The notes under the pieces were generated by a model. It saw nothing but the letters and a program-made list of their open reading frames with translations, did not search any database and had not been told where the DNA came from. DNA of 64,000 nt from Sinorhizobium mexicanum (GTDB taxonomy: Bacteria; Pseudomonadota; Alphaproteobacteria; Rhizobiales; Rhizobiaceae). Positions within the stretch are counted from its first letter, which is position 1, and the number at the start of each line of letters is the position of its first letter. The translations under genes and the position numbers were made by a program. Where the stretch lies: the NCBI RefSeq assembly GCF_013488225.1, contig NZ_CP041238.1, positions 87,501 to 151,500 of the forward strand, in the 5' to 3' direction. Positions 53,120 to 62,375 of the stretch are shown piece after piece.

Positions 53120-55156
53120 ATGTCGAACGACCCCCTCCTTCAGCCCTATCAGCTCAAGCACCTGACGCTGCGCAACCGTATCATTGTGACCTCTCACGAA
53201 CCGGCCTATCCGGACGACGGGATGCCGAAGGAGCGGTATCGCGCCTACACCGTGGAGCGCGCCAAGGGGGGAGTGGCGATGACCATGACTGCCGGCTCCG
53301 CGGCGGTCTCGAAAGACAGCCCGCCGGTGTTCAACAACCTGCTCGCCTACAGGGACGAGATCGTGCCGTGGATCAAGGAGATGACCGACGCTGTGCACGA
53401 AGAAGGCGCGGCGATCATGATCCAGCTCACCCATCTCGGCCGGCGCACGCGCTGGGACAAGGGTGACTGGCTGCCGGTTGTTGCTCCTTCCCATCACCGC
53501 GAAGCGTCGCACCGCGCCTTCCCCAAGAAGATCGAAGACTGGGACATTGAGCGGATCATCAGGGATTTCGCCGATGCGGCCGAGCGCATGAAGGCGGGCG
53601 GCATGGATGGTGTTGAGCTGGAGGCCTACGGTCACCTCCTCGACCAGTTCACCTCGCCGCTGACGAACGAGCTCGACGGTCCTTATGGCGGCTCGCTCGA
53701 CAATCGCATGCGTTTCTGTTTCGACGTCCTGAAGGCGATCCGCGCGCGTGTCGGAGACGATTTCATCCTCGGTGTCCGTTACACGGCCGATGAATGTCTT
53801 CCCGGCGGGACGGGCAAGGAGGAAGGCATAGAAATCTCGAAGCGCCTGAAGGAAAGCGGGCTTATCGATTACCTGAACGTCATTCGCGGCCATATCGATA
53901 CGGACGCCGGCCTTACCGACGTCATCCCGATCCAGGGCATGGCCAACTCACCGCATCTCGATTTCGCCGGCGAAATTCGCGCCGCCACGAATTTTCCGAC
54001 CTTCCACGCCGCAAAGATCCCGGACGTGGCGACCGCGCGCCACGCGATTGCTTCCGGCAAGGTCGACATGATCGGGATGACCCGCGCTCACATGACGGAC
54101 CCGCATATCGTCCGGAAGATCATGGAGAAGCGCGAGGACGACATTCGGCCCTGCGTCGGCGCGAACTACTGTCTCGATCGCATCTATCAGGGTGGGGCTG
54201 CCTACTGCATCCACAACGCCGCGACCGGACGTGAGCTCACCATGCCGCACACGATCGCGAAGGCCGAGCGCCGCAAGAAGGTGGTGATCGTCGGTGCCGG
54301 GCCCGCAGGCCTTGAGGCCGCCCGCGTCGCGGGTGAGCGCGGCCATGAGGTGGTCGTCTTCGAAGCAGCGAACGACCCAGGCGGTCAGATCCGTCTGACG
54401 GCGCAGAGTGAACGCCGGAGGGAAATGATCAGCATCATCGACTGGCGCATGAGCCAGTGCGAGAAGCTGGGCGTCACCTTCCACTTCAACACCTGGGCGG
54501 AGGCGGAAACCGTTCAGGCGGAAAATCCAAATGTCGTCATCATCGCGACAGGCGGGATGCCACATACGGACGTGCTCACCAAGGGCAACGAGCTCGTCGT
54601 CTCTGCCTGGGACATCATATCGGGCGACGTCAAGCCGGGCACCAACGTGCTGATCTTCGACGACGCCGGCGATCATGCCGGCCTGCAGGCTGCAGAGTTC
54701 CTCGCCAAGGCGGGGGCCAAGGTCGAGATCATGACGCCCGACCGGTCGTTCGCGCCGGAGGTCATGGCAATGAACCTCGTCCCTTACATGCGGTCACTTC
54801 AGAAGCTCGACGTGACCTTCACCGTCACCTACCGCCTGGAGGCGGTCGAGAAGAGCGGCAATGAACTCGTCGCCCATGTCGGCAGCGACTATGGCGGCGT
54901 TGCCAGGCAGCGGACATTCGATCAGATCGTCGTCAATCACGGCACCATTCCGCTCGACGAGCTGTATTTCGAGCTGAAACCGGAATCGAGCAATCTCGGG
55001 GAGATGTCGCACGAGCAACTGATCGCTGGCAGGCAGCAAACCGTCTGGCGCAACCCCGATGGCAAATTCCAGCTCTTCCGCATCGGCGACGCAGTCGCGG
55101 CGCGCAACACGCACGCAGCGATCTATGACGCGCTTCGGCTTCTCAAGGACATCTGA
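53120..55156 (+). CDS. DgcA/StcD-like N-methyl amine demethylase (FMN/FAD flavoprotein)
   Basis: 678 residues of trimethylamine-dehydrogenase build: FMN barrel (LTLRNRIIVTSHEPAYPDDG, IMIQLTHLGRRTRWD, GVELEAYGHLLDQFTSPL), a cysteine region at 345-363, and a FAD/NAD domain starting KVVIVGAGPAGLEAARVAGERG. The cluster motif is CVGANYC plus AYC: the second of four ligands is Ala348. Relatives are dimethylglycine demethylase DgcA and S. meliloti stachydrine demethylase StcD, both giving formaldehyde. EtfB and EtfA downstream would take its electrons, and formaldehyde dehydrogenase follows. Start ATG at 53120 sits behind AAAGCGGAG. Choice between dimethylglycine, N-methylproline or similar cannot be made from sequence. 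Confidence 0.88.
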   Translation: MSNDPLLQPYQLKHLTLRNRIIVTSHEPAYPDDGMPKERYRAYTVERAKGGVAMTMTAGSAAVSKDSPPVFNNLLAYRDEIVPWIKEMTDAVHEEGAAIMIQLTHLGRRTRWDKGDWLPVVAPSHHREASHRAFPKKIEDWDIERIIRDFADAAERMKAGGMDGVELEAYGHLLDQFTSPLTNELDGPYGGSLDNRMRFCFDVLKAIRARVGDDFILGVRYTADECLPGGTGKEEGIEISKRLKESGLIDYLNVIRGHIDTDAGLTDVIPIQGMANSPHLDFAGEIRAATNFPTFHAAKIPDVATARHAIASGKVDMIGMTRAHMTDPHIVRKIMEKREDDIRPCVGANYCLDRIYQGGAAYCIHNAATGRELTMPHTIAKAERRKKVVIVGAGPAGLEAARVAGERGHEVVVFEAANDPGGQIRLTAQSERRREMISIIDWRMSQCEKLGVTFHFNTWAEAETVQAENPNVVIIATGGMPHTDVLTKGNELVVSAWDIISGDVKPGTNVLIFDDAGDHAGLQAAEFLAKAGAKVEIMTPDRSFAPEVMAMNLVPYMRSLQKLDVTFTVTYRLEAVEKSGNELVAHVGSDYGGVARQRTFDQIVVNHGTIPLDELYFELKPESSNLGEMSHEQLIAGRQQTVWRNPDGKFQLFRIGDAVAARNTHAAIYDALRLLKDI

Positions 55157-55190
55157 GCAAACACGGGTCGCCTGACCGGCGACCCGCCAC

Positions 55191-55293
55191 TGCGTGTTTC
55201 CTTTAATCCTAGCCGATTGAAGAATAACAACATGCAGCACTTCAAAGTGCTACAGCGTCCTTTGCGCGTCTGATGAGACGCGCGGCGCTGTAG
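55191..55293 (+). repeat. Mosaic intergenic repeat, copy 4
   Basis: Contains a CCTTTAATCC...ATTGAAGAAT imperfect hairpin, CATGCAGCACTTCAAAGTGC, TACAGCGTCCTTTGCGCGTC and GACGCGCGGCGCTGTAG, in the order of the copies at 9.7 and 18.9 kb. A separate hairpin GGGTCGCC/GGCGACCC (55164-55184) just before it may stop or attenuate transcription after the demethylase gene. The element splits the demethylase from the cupin gene. Confidence 0.7.
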
Positions 55294-55313
55294 CCCTCCA
55301 GGGAGGAGAGACA

Positions 55314-55916
55314 ATGACAGCTCGAACCGAAGCCCTTCAGGTGTTCGTCGACGCCGCGTCCATCGCCTTCGATCAGTTCGCACTGGAACCGCAATCACGT
55401 CGGTCGACCCGGCAGATCTTTTCCGCGCTGGAAGTGCCAGGCGTGCAAAGGTCCGGTCCCGGGAGCCGGCTGCCCGTATGTTCCCACCTCGACAGCGCGC
55501 TGGCGATCGAAACGGAACACGACTCGCTCCGCAACCTGATCGACCGCTTCAACGCGATCGAACCACTGCTCGAATGGCGCCGGCGCTCAAATTATGACGG
55601 TTCGGCGAGTGATAATTTCCACGACGGCCATGCGAATGCGATGATCATCGGACCCGGTGGCCTCGAACAGCGCACGGATGTGTGGATCGGCGTAACGGTG
55701 ATGACACCTCACGTCCGCTACCCGGACCACAATCATCGACCGGAGGAAGTCTACCTCGTCCTTTCGGACGGGGCGTTTCGTCAGGGCGACGGGTCGTGGT
55801 TCAGACCCGGTTTCGGCGGCTCATTTTACAACGAGCCCGGCATCAAACATGCGATGCGCTCCTTCGAGAAGCCATTCCTGGCTTTCTGGGCGCTGCTTGC
55901 AGACCGCCCGGCATGA
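55314..55916 (+). CDS. Cupin resembling DMSP lyases (DddQ/DddK/DddW type)
   Basis: A 200-residue protein with GGGAGGAGAG before its ATG. The first half is helical; the cupin core holds PDHNHRPEEVYLVLSDG, then GSFYNEPGIKHAMRS. Metal-ligand-like residues are His139, His141, Glu145, Tyr147 and His179. The pattern HxHx3ExY, with a His 32 residues after the Tyr, is the one described for DddK, DddW and DddQ, which split dimethylsulfoniopropionate into dimethyl sulfide and acrylate. It lies between the demethylase and etf genes of a betaine cluster. It could act on DMSP or on a nitrogen analogue; other lyase or isomerase roles are possible. The family call is good, the substrate open. Confidence 0.75.
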   Translation: MTARTEALQVFVDAASIAFDQFALEPQSRRSTRQIFSALEVPGVQRSGPGSRLPVCSHLDSALAIETEHDSLRNLIDRFNAIEPLLEWRRRSNYDGSASDNFHDGHANAMIIGPGGLEQRTDVWIGVTVMTPHVRYPDHNHRPEEVYLVLSDGAFRQGDGSWFRPGFGGSFYNEPGIKHAMRSFEKPFLAFWALLADRPA

Positions 55917-55954
55917 GCGTCCTCGGGACAATCAAGAAATAGAAGGAAGCAGCC

Positions 55955-56704
55955 ATGAAAATCCTAGTCACGGTGAAGCGTGTGGTCGACTTCAACGTCA
56001 AGATCCGGGTGAAGGCGGATGGGTCCGGTGTCGAGCTGGCCAATGTCAAGGTGTCGATGAACCCGTTTGACGAGATCTCGGTCGAAGAGGCGCTGCGGCT
56101 GAAGGAAGCCGGCAAGGCTTCGGAAGTCGTCGTCGTCTCGGTTGGCCCGGCCAAGGCCGAGGAGACGCTGAGGACCGCGCTGGCCATGGGCGCCGACCGG
56201 GCGATCCTGGTCGAGACCGAGGACCAGGTCGAGCCGCTCGCTGTCGCCAAGATCGTCAAGGGTGTCGCCGAAGCCGAACAGCCGGGGCTGATCATCGTCG
56301 GCAAGCAGGCGATCGACGACGATTCGAACCAGACCGGCCAGATGCTGTCGGCGCTGCTCGGCTGGGCCCAGGGCACCTTCGCCTCCAAGGTCGAGATCGC
56401 CGACGGCAGGGCCAAGGTGACGCGCGAGGTCGATGGCGGCCTGCAGACGGTCGAACTGAAGCTGCCGGCGGTGGTCACCACCGATCTGCGCCTGAACGAG
56501 CCGCGTTATGCCTCGCTGCCGAACATCATGAAGGCGAAGAAGAAGCCGCTCGACAAGAAGAGCCCGGCCGATTTCGGCGTCGACACTTCGCCGCGGCTGA
56601 AGGTGCTGAAGACGGAAGAGCCGTCCGGCCGCAAGGCCGGCATCAAGGTCAAGTCGGTCGCCGAGCTCGTCGAGAAGCTCAAGGGCGAAGCCGGCGTATT
56701 GTAA
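55955..56704 (+). CDS. etfB: Electron transfer flavoprotein beta subunit
   Basis: 249 residues with [38 protein letters not shown], and [19 protein letters not shown], the standard EtfB signatures; it binds AMP at the subunit interface. AGAAGGAAG precedes the ATG. It works with EtfA as acceptor for flavin dehydrogenases, here most likely the demethylase at 53120 and perhaps that at 46340, and passes electrons to ETF-quinone oxidoreductase (not in the window). GC and codon bias are stronger than in its neighbours, which suggests high expression or a copy of the housekeeping pair. Confidence 0.95.
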   Translation: MKILVTVKRVVDFNVKIRVKADGSGVELANVKVSMNPFDEISVEEALRLKEAGKASEVVVVSVGPAKAEETLRTALAMGADRAILVETEDQVEPLAVAKIVKGVAEAEQPGLIIVGKQAIDDDSNQTGQMLSALLGWAQGTFASKVEIADGRAKVTREVDGGLQTVELKLPAVVTTDLRLNEPRYASLPNIMKAKKKPLDKKSPADFGVDTSPRLKVLKTEEPSGRKAGIKVKSVAELVEKLKGEAGVL

Positions 56705-56729
56705 GGTTCAGGAAAGGGAGAACAACACC

Positions 56730-57659
56730 ATGGCCATTCTGCTTCTGGCTGACCACGACACCACCCACCTTTCCGACCAGACGGCGAAGGCGCTGACCGC
56801 GGCCACCAAGATCGGCTCCGACGTGCATGTGCTGGTCGCCGGTTCGGGCGTCAAGGCGATCGCCGATCAAGCGGCGAAGCTTGCCGGTGTAACCAAGGTG
56901 CTGGTCGCCGACGACGCCAGCCTCGGCAACAATCTCGCCGAGCCGCTCGCCGCAACGATCGTCGCGCTCGCCGGCGGCTACGACACCATCATTGCCGCCG
57001 CCACCTCGGTCGGCAAGAACGTTTTGCCGCGCGTCGCTGCACTGCTCGACGTCGCCCAGGTCTCGGAAATCATCGAGGTGGTCTCCGCCGACACCTTCAA
57101 GCGGCCGATCTATGCCGGCAACGCCATCCAGACGGTGCAGACGAGCGAAGCCAAGCGCGTCATCACCGTGCGCACCGCCTCGTTCGCCGCTGCCGCCGAG
57201 GGCGGTTCGGCCGCGGTCGAGACGGTTGCGGCCGCCGCCAATCCGGGGGTTTCGAGCTTCGTTGCCGATGCGCTGTCGTCGTCGGACCGGCCGGAACTGA
57301 CCTCGGCGAAGATCATCATCTCCGGCGGCCGCGCACTCGGCTCGTCGGAAAAGTTCAAGGAAGTGATCCTGCCGGTCGCCGACAAGCTCGGGGCCGCCGT
57401 CGGCGCGTCGCGCGCCGCCGTCGATGCCGGCTATGCCCCGAACGACTGGCAGGTCGGCCAGACCGGCAAGGTGGTCGCCCCCGACCTCTACATCGCCTGC
57501 GGCATTTCCGGGGCGATCCAGCATCTCGCCGGCATGAAGGATTCCAAGGTGATCGTCGCGATCAACAAGGACGAGGAGGCGCCGATCTTCCAGGTCGCCG
57601 ACTACGGCCTCGTCGCCGACCTCTTCGACGTCCTGCCGGAACTCGAAAAGGCGCTGTGA
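56730..57659 (+). CDS. etfA: Electron transfer flavoprotein alpha subunit
   Basis: 309 residues. The FAD-binding C-terminal domain shows [57 protein letters not shown] and [19 protein letters not shown]. It lies 25 bases after etfB with a GAAAGGGAG site. It carries electrons from the flavin dehydrogenases of the cluster. Its strong codon bias matches etfB and adhC. Confidence 0.96.
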   Translation: MAILLLADHDTTHLSDQTAKALTAATKIGSDVHVLVAGSGVKAIADQAAKLAGVTKVLVADDASLGNNLAEPLAATIVALAGGYDTIIAAATSVGKNVLPRVAALLDVAQVSEIIEVVSADTFKRPIYAGNAIQTVQTSEAKRVITVRTASFAAAAEGGSAAVETVAAAANPGVSSFVADALSSSDRPELTSAKIIISGGRALGSSEKFKEVILPVADKLGAAVGASRAAVDAGYAPNDWQVGQTGKVVAPDLYIACGISGAIQHLAGMKDSKVIVAINKDEEAPIFQVADYGLVADLFDVLPELEKAL

Positions 57660-57717
57660 GCGGCCCCGGCGCCCAGCCAATCGAGCATGTAGTTAGCGAC
57701 AAATAAGGATAACGACA

Positions 57718-58845
57718 ATGGACGTACGCGCCGCCGTCGCCACTGAGGCCGGCAAACCACTGCAAATCATGACGGTTCAGCTCGAAGGGCCGAAGGCCGG
57801 CGAGGTGCTGGTCGAGGTCAAGGCGACCGGCATCTGCCACACCGATGATTTCACCCTCTCCGGCGCCGATCCGGAAGGGCTGTTCCCGGCGATCCTCGGC
57901 CACGAGGGCGCCGGCATCGTCGTCGACGTCGGCCCCGGCGTCACCTCGGTGAAGAAGGGCGACCATGTCATTCCGCTCTATACCCCGGAATGCCGCGCCT
58001 GCCCGTCGTGCCTCAGCCGCAAGACCAATCTCTGCACCGCCATCCGCGCCACGCAAGGGCAAGGGCTGATGCCGGACGGCACCTCGCGGTTTTCGATCGG
58101 CAAGGACAAGATCCACCACTATATGGGCTGCTCGACCTTTGCCAACTTCACCGTGCTGCCGGAGATCGCCGTCGCCAAGGTCAATCCCGACGCGCCGTTC
58201 GACAAGATCTGCTACATCGGCTGCGGGGTGACCACCGGCATCGGCGCGGTGATCAACACGGCACGCGTCGAGATGGGATCGACCGCGATCGTCTTCGGTC
58301 TCGGCGGCATCGGTCTGAACGTCATCCAGGGGCTTCGGCTTGCCGGCGCCGACATGATCATCGGCGTCGATCTGAACAACGACAAGAAGCCCTGGGGCGA
58401 AAAATTCGGCATGACCCACTTCGTCAACCCGAAGGAGGTCGGCGACGACATCGTGCCCTATCTCGTCAACATGACGAAGCGCGGCGCCGACCAGATCGGC
58501 GGCGCCGACTACACCTTCGACTGCACCGGCAATGTCAAGGTGATGCGCCAGGCGCTCGAGGCCTCGCATCGCGGCTGGGGCAAGTCGGTGATCATCGGGG
58601 TGGCCGGCGCCGGCCAGGAGATAGCCACCCGGCCGTTCCAGCTGGTCACCGGCCGCACCTGGATGGGCACCGCCTTTGGCGGCGTGCGCGGGCGCACCGA
58701 CGTGCCGAAGATCGTCGACTGGTACATGGAGGGCAAAATCGCAATCGACCCGATGATCACCCACACGCTGCCGCTCGACGACATCAACAAGGGCTTCGAA
58801 CTGATGCATTCCGGCGAGAGCATCAGGAGCGTCGTGATCTACTGA
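57718..58845 (+). CDS. adhC: S-(hydroxymethyl)glutathione / class III alcohol dehydrogenase
   Basis: A 375-residue zinc enzyme oxidising the formaldehyde-glutathione adduct to S-formylglutathione with NAD+. Marks: VKATGICHTDDFTLSGADPEG (catalytic Cys), GHEGAGIVVDVGPGV, structural zinc CRACPSCLSRKTNLC, RATQGQGLMPDGTSRF, and GLGGIGLNVIQGLRLAGA for NAD. In this cluster it removes formaldehyde released by the Rieske and flavin demethylases. No S-formylglutathione hydrolase is adjacent. A terminator follows. Confidence 0.95.
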   Translation: MDVRAAVATEAGKPLQIMTVQLEGPKAGEVLVEVKATGICHTDDFTLSGADPEGLFPAILGHEGAGIVVDVGPGVTSVKKGDHVIPLYTPECRACPSCLSRKTNLCTAIRATQGQGLMPDGTSRFSIGKDKIHHYMGCSTFANFTVLPEIAVAKVNPDAPFDKICYIGCGVTTGIGAVINTARVEMGSTAIVFGLGGIGLNVIQGLRLAGADMIIGVDLNNDKKPWGEKFGMTHFVNPKEVGDDIVPYLVNMTKRGADQIGGADYTFDCTGNVKVMRQALEASHRGWGKSVIIGVAGAGQEIATRPFQLVTGRTWMGTAFGGVRGRTDVPKIVDWYMEGKIAIDPMITHTLPLDDINKGFELMHSGESIRSVVIY

Positions 58846-58903
58846 CGCCGCGCGATTTCGCGTCGCCCCGACCGCCAGTGACCTGATCTGCAGCGATTCT
58901 AAC

Positions 58904-58939
58904 GAAAAAAACACCCTCACTTGTGAGGCTGTTTTTTTG
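58904..58939. terminator. Bidirectional rho-independent terminator
   Basis: AAAAAAACA-CCCTCAC-TTG-TGAGGCTGTTTTTTT: a CCTCA/TGAGG stem flanked by A-tract and T-tract. It serves the adhC transcript on the plus strand and the converging gbcAB-type transcript on the minus strand. Confidence 0.85.
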
Positions 58940-58962
58940 CGGCTTCCACGTGGTCGGGTTTG

Positions 58963-60051
58963 CTACCGGTCGATGACGAGGTCGCTCAGCGGTTTCGAGC
59001 AGCAGGGGAGGAAAAAGCCGGCGTCGATTTCCCTCTGCCGGATGCCGCCGGAGTGCTTCATGTCGACCGACCCGCTGACTAGCTTCGACTTGCAGGTCCC
59101 ACATAGGCCGTTGGCGCAGGAAGACGGTATCCTGACGCCCGATTTCTTGGCGCAGGAAAGCACGGTCTGTTCGGCAGCCACCTCGATCGTGCGCGCCTGC
59201 TTGGCGAATTCGACCTTGAACGTCTTCGCTTCCGCCAGCTCCGGTACCGGGGGCGCCTCTTCTTCGAGGACGGCGGCATCGAAGCTCTCCTCGATATAGT
59301 TCGACGAGGGCACGCCCAGCTCGGCCGTGAGCCTGCGCGCCGCGGCCATGAAGGGCGCCGGTCCGCAGCACATGACCAAGCGCTCAGCGAGGTCAGGAAC
59401 TGCGAGACTGAGGTATTCGCGGGAAATGCGACCGGAGAGACCCGGCCAGCAGCGCTCGCCGGTGACCTCTTCGGGAAGAAAATGAAGCCGCAGGCCTTTC
59501 ATCCTGTTCGCGAGGTTCGTGAGTTCCTCGCGGAAGACAAGGTCTTTCGGCGTTCTGCCCGCATGCATGAACACGACATCGGCCGGCTCCGAAGTATCGG
59601 CCAATTCTCGTATCATCGACATCAGCGGCGTAATCCCGGACCCGCCTGACAGGAAAAGGAACTTGCCTCTCGGGCCGGATGGCCGGACGAACCGGCCAAG
59701 CGGACCATTGGCCCGCACCGCGACGCCGGCAGCGAGATTGTCGTGAAGCCAGTTCGACACCTTGCCGCCGGGGACGCGCTTGACCGTGATCGAGACCGCG
59801 TTCTTCCTGCAGGGCGACGACGATATGCTGTAGCAGCGGCTCTCGGCATCGCCGCCGAGCGCGAGGTCGAAGAGGAGATACTGGCCGGCAAGAAAGGCGA
59901 ATTGCTTGCCGTCCGGAGCAGCGAACGTGAAGGTCTTCACGTCGTGGGTTTCCTGATGGACGTCGACGCAAACCAGCGTGTCGTCAACCTCGGGATTCCA
60001 TTCTCCGCTCCGGCTGATGTCGGCGGTCGATGTTTGTGGTTTAAAATCCAT
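58963..60051 (-). CDS. gbcB: Reductase of the Rieske demethylase (GbcB-like, FAD plus 2Fe-2S)
   Basis: 362 residues: an FAD domain with SRCYSISSSP (RxYS) near residue 75, an NAD domain with FLFLSGGSGITPLMSMIREL, and a C-terminal plant-type ferredoxin domain with CANGLCGTCKSKLVSG and CC near the end. It feeds electrons from NAD(P)H to the Rieske oxygenase. It overlaps the oxygenase gene by 11 bases. The name is used in the family sense; in a stachydrine pathway it would be the Stc2 partner. Confidence 0.88.
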   Translation of the reverse strand: MDFKPQTSTADISRSGEWNPEVDDTLVCVDVHQETHDVKTFTFAAPDGKQFAFLAGQYLLFDLALGGDAESRCYSISSSPCRKNAVSITVKRVPGGKVSNWLHDNLAAGVAVRANGPLGRFVRPSGPRGKFLFLSGGSGITPLMSMIRELADTSEPADVVFMHAGRTPKDLVFREELTNLANRMKGLRLHFLPEEVTGERCWPGLSGRISREYLSLAVPDLAERLVMCCGPAPFMAAARRLTAELGVPSSNYIEESFDAAVLEEEAPPVPELAEAKTFKVEFAKQARTIEVAAEQTVLSCAKKSGVRIPSSCANGLCGTCKSKLVSGSVDMKHSGGIRQREIDAGFFLPCCSKPLSDLVIDR

Positions 60052-61294
60052 GGGCGCGCATCCGGTTGATGTACCACGTTGCGAAATCGTCGAGATGACC
60101 TTCGGTGAAGCGGGAATAGGCGCCCGGCTCGTAAGCGGGATCCTGGATGCCGGCGTGAGAGCGTGCGACGAGCTCGGCGTCCTGGTCGGTCGTCGCGAGC
60201 CAGACGCTCGTCAGTTTATCGAGATCGTAGTCGACGCCTTCGACCGCATCCTTGTGGACCAGCCACTTGGTTCGAACCAGCGTCGTGTCGGCGGAAAGCG
60301 GGATGACGATCGACGTCACGGCATGATCGCCCATGAAGTGGTTCCAGCTGTTGTGCCCCCAGAGATGCGTGTCGCCGAGATCCTTCCGCGTGATGGAGCC
60401 GAGCAGCTTGGCCGATGCGGCGGTTGCATCCGGCGTCTGCGACTCGCCAGCACCGGCGATGATCAGTCGCTGCGTCCGGAAGTTGGTTGCTCCGTCGAGG
60501 ACCGGCTCCACCGCCGATGATAGATGCCCCGCAGCTTCCCAGGCGGCCGTACGCTCCTGATACAGGGACTGGTGCAATTCAGCCTCTTCCCGGTCCTCCG
60601 GGCTCAGGCCCTCGGGGTCAAAGCCGAAGTCGAGATCGACGAACGAAACGCAGAGTTCCGGGTGATTGGCCGAGCAGTGGTAGCACTCGCGATTGTTCTC
60701 GATCGTGAGCTTCCAGTTACCCTTCTCGATCACGTCGGACTGGAACGCGACCTTGGCGTTGCGAATGTCGTAGGGGGCGAGCCGCTTCTCCATCACCTCT
60801 TCGAGGCGCGCAATGTCCTCAGGCGGATTGTCCGAAAGGCATACGTAAATCAGGCCGCCGATCGACTTGAAGTTGATCGGCTTCAGGCTCTTGCAGCTCT
60901 TGTCGAAATCGGCCCCCATGTGCGGGGCATGACTCAGCTCGCCGGAAAGCTCGTAGGTCCATTGATGGTAGGGACAGACGAGCTTCGACACGACGGTCGT
61001 TCCGGCATCCAGCAGCCGTGCACCACGATGGCGACAGACATTGTGCACGACGCGGATCTCACCATCGTCATCGCGAAGCAGGATGAGACTGGAGTTTCCG
61101 ATGTCGACGACAGTAGCGTCGCCGGGTTCCGGAACATCGCATTCGAGGCCTATGCAGATCCAGTGTCTGCGGAAAAAGACCTCGAGGTCCGCTTCGAAGA
61201 CGTCGCTGCGGGTGTAAAGACCCGCTGGCAACGAATGACCATCTGCGCGTGCGTCGAGCAGTGGCGATATGGAGGAAGAGAAGGTCTGAAGCAT
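60041..61294 (-). CDS. gbcA: Rieske non-heme iron N-demethylase (GbcA/Stc2-like)
   Basis: A 417-residue oxygenase alpha subunit. The Rieske site CRHRGARLL...CPYHQWTYELSGEL lies about residues 87-115, and the mononuclear iron site in ENNRECYHCSANHPEL near residue 200. This group removes one methyl as formaldehyde from glycine betaine (GbcA) or proline betaine (Stc2). The proline-related neighbours (ProC-like gene, probable hyp genes next door) lean toward proline betaine; DgcA-like demethylase and ProXWV fit both. It is divergent from a LysR gene 64 bases away that probably controls it. Confidence 0.88.
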   Translation of the reverse strand: MLQTFSSSISPLLDARADGHSLPAGLYTRSDVFEADLEVFFRRHWICIGLECDVPEPGDATVVDIGNSSLILLRDDDGEIRVVHNVCRHRGARLLDAGTTVVSKLVCPYHQWTYELSGELSHAPHMGADFDKSCKSLKPINFKSIGGLIYVCLSDNPPEDIARLEEVMEKRLAPYDIRNAKVAFQSDVIEKGNWKLTIENNRECYHCSANHPELCVSFVDLDFGFDPEGLSPEDREEAELHQSLYQERTAAWEAAGHLSSAVEPVLDGATNFRTQRLIIAGAGESQTPDATAASAKLLGSITRKDLGDTHLWGHNSWNHFMGDHAVTSIVIPLSADTTLVRTKWLVHKDAVEGVDYDLDKLTSVWLATTDQDAELVARSHAGIQDPAYEPGAYSRFTEGHLDDFATWYINRMRAHGF

Positions 61295-61358
61295 AAGGCA
61301 CCCTTATCGTTGGATTGCTGAATCATCGGGTGAAAATGCCGCTTTCTCAACGGCAGAA

Positions 61359-62375
61359 ATGGGCCTGCTTGACATAATGAAAAGTAATGCGAGATTCGGT
61401 GTCCGGATGAATGGAGCGCGCCCTTTCGCCACCGCTCTTTTGCAGGAACAGTTCACGGGGTTGCTTGTGGCCGGTTTGAGGAGAAAGTTGCCGCCACTTA
61501 CGGGAATGACCGTCTTCGAAGCGGCTGCCCGTCTTGGAAGCTTCACCAGGGCGGCCGCTGAGCTCGGCGTGACACAGGCAGCCGTCAGTCGACAGATCCA
61601 CCTGCTCGAGGAAGCGTTCGGCTTTCCCCTGTTTCGGCGGCTGCATCGAAGAATAGAGTTGACGGAGAAGGGAAGGCTGCTGTCGTCTGCCACGACCAGC
61701 GCCTTCAACCTCATTGCGGACACGGTTTCTGATATCACGAAGGACGAAGCCAGCGACGAACTGGCCATCTCCGCGACGGTGGCGTTCTCTCATTTCTGGC
61801 TGCTTCCCAAGATTTCCGCGTTCTCGCGGACCTACCCGCAGGTGAAACTGCGGATTATCACTCAGGACAAATCCACCGACATTGAAAGCGACGACATCGA
61901 TCTTGCCATTAGGTACGGAAACGGAATGTGGCCCGACGGCCAGGCCGAATTCCTGTTTGACGACGAGATATTTCCTGTCTGCAGTCCCGAATATCTCCGG
62001 GAGATCGGAGAGATTTCGACGTTGGCCGAACTCGTCCAATATCCCCTTATCGCCAACGATACCGGCGATCCGACGTGGACCGGCTGGAATGAATGGCTGG
62101 CAGCATTTTCTGTTCAGGGCCCGAAAAGATCCACGGGGCTGCGCTGCAGCTTCTACACCGAGGCGATTTATGCGGCCCTGAACGGGCAGGGCATAGCACT
62201 GGGCTGGAAGCGCCTGGTCGAGGACTTGCTTAACCAGAATCGCCTGGTTCGCCTCACCGATGCGGCGATCAGCACGAGGAACGGCTACTTCGTCGTGCTT
62301 CCACGAAGGCAGAAGAAAAAGGAACACGCCGAGCTGCTTGTTCGGTGGCTAAGAACTTCGTCCGGGGCGTCTTAG
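61359..62375 (+). CDS. LysR-family regulator (GcvA-like)
   Basis: Up to 338 residues; the true start is unsure because the helix-turn-helix (MTVFEAAARLGSFTRAAAELGVTQAAVSRQIHLLEEAFGFPLFRR) begins only at about residue 50. In-frame ATGs at 61377 and 61407 are alternatives, and TTGACA near 61368 could be promoter rather than coding. The effector domain contains IATQ-type and DDIDLAIRYGNGMW, typical of GcvA-like LysR proteins. It is divergent from gbcA and is its likely activator. The gene ends within a long inverted repeat. Confidence 0.85.
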   Translation: MGLLDIMKSNARFGVRMNGARPFATALLQEQFTGLLVAGLRRKLPPLTGMTVFEAAARLGSFTRAAAELGVTQAAVSRQIHLLEEAFGFPLFRRLHRRIELTEKGRLLSSATTSAFNLIADTVSDITKDEASDELAISATVAFSHFWLLPKISAFSRTYPQVKLRIITQDKSTDIESDDIDLAIRYGNGMWPDGQAEFLFDDEIFPVCSPEYLREIGEISTLAELVQYPLIANDTGDPTWTGWNEWLAAFSVQGPKRSTGLRCSFYTEAIYAALNGQGIALGWKRLVEDLLNQNRLVRLTDAAISTRNGYFVVLPRRQKKKEHAELLVRWLRTSSGAS

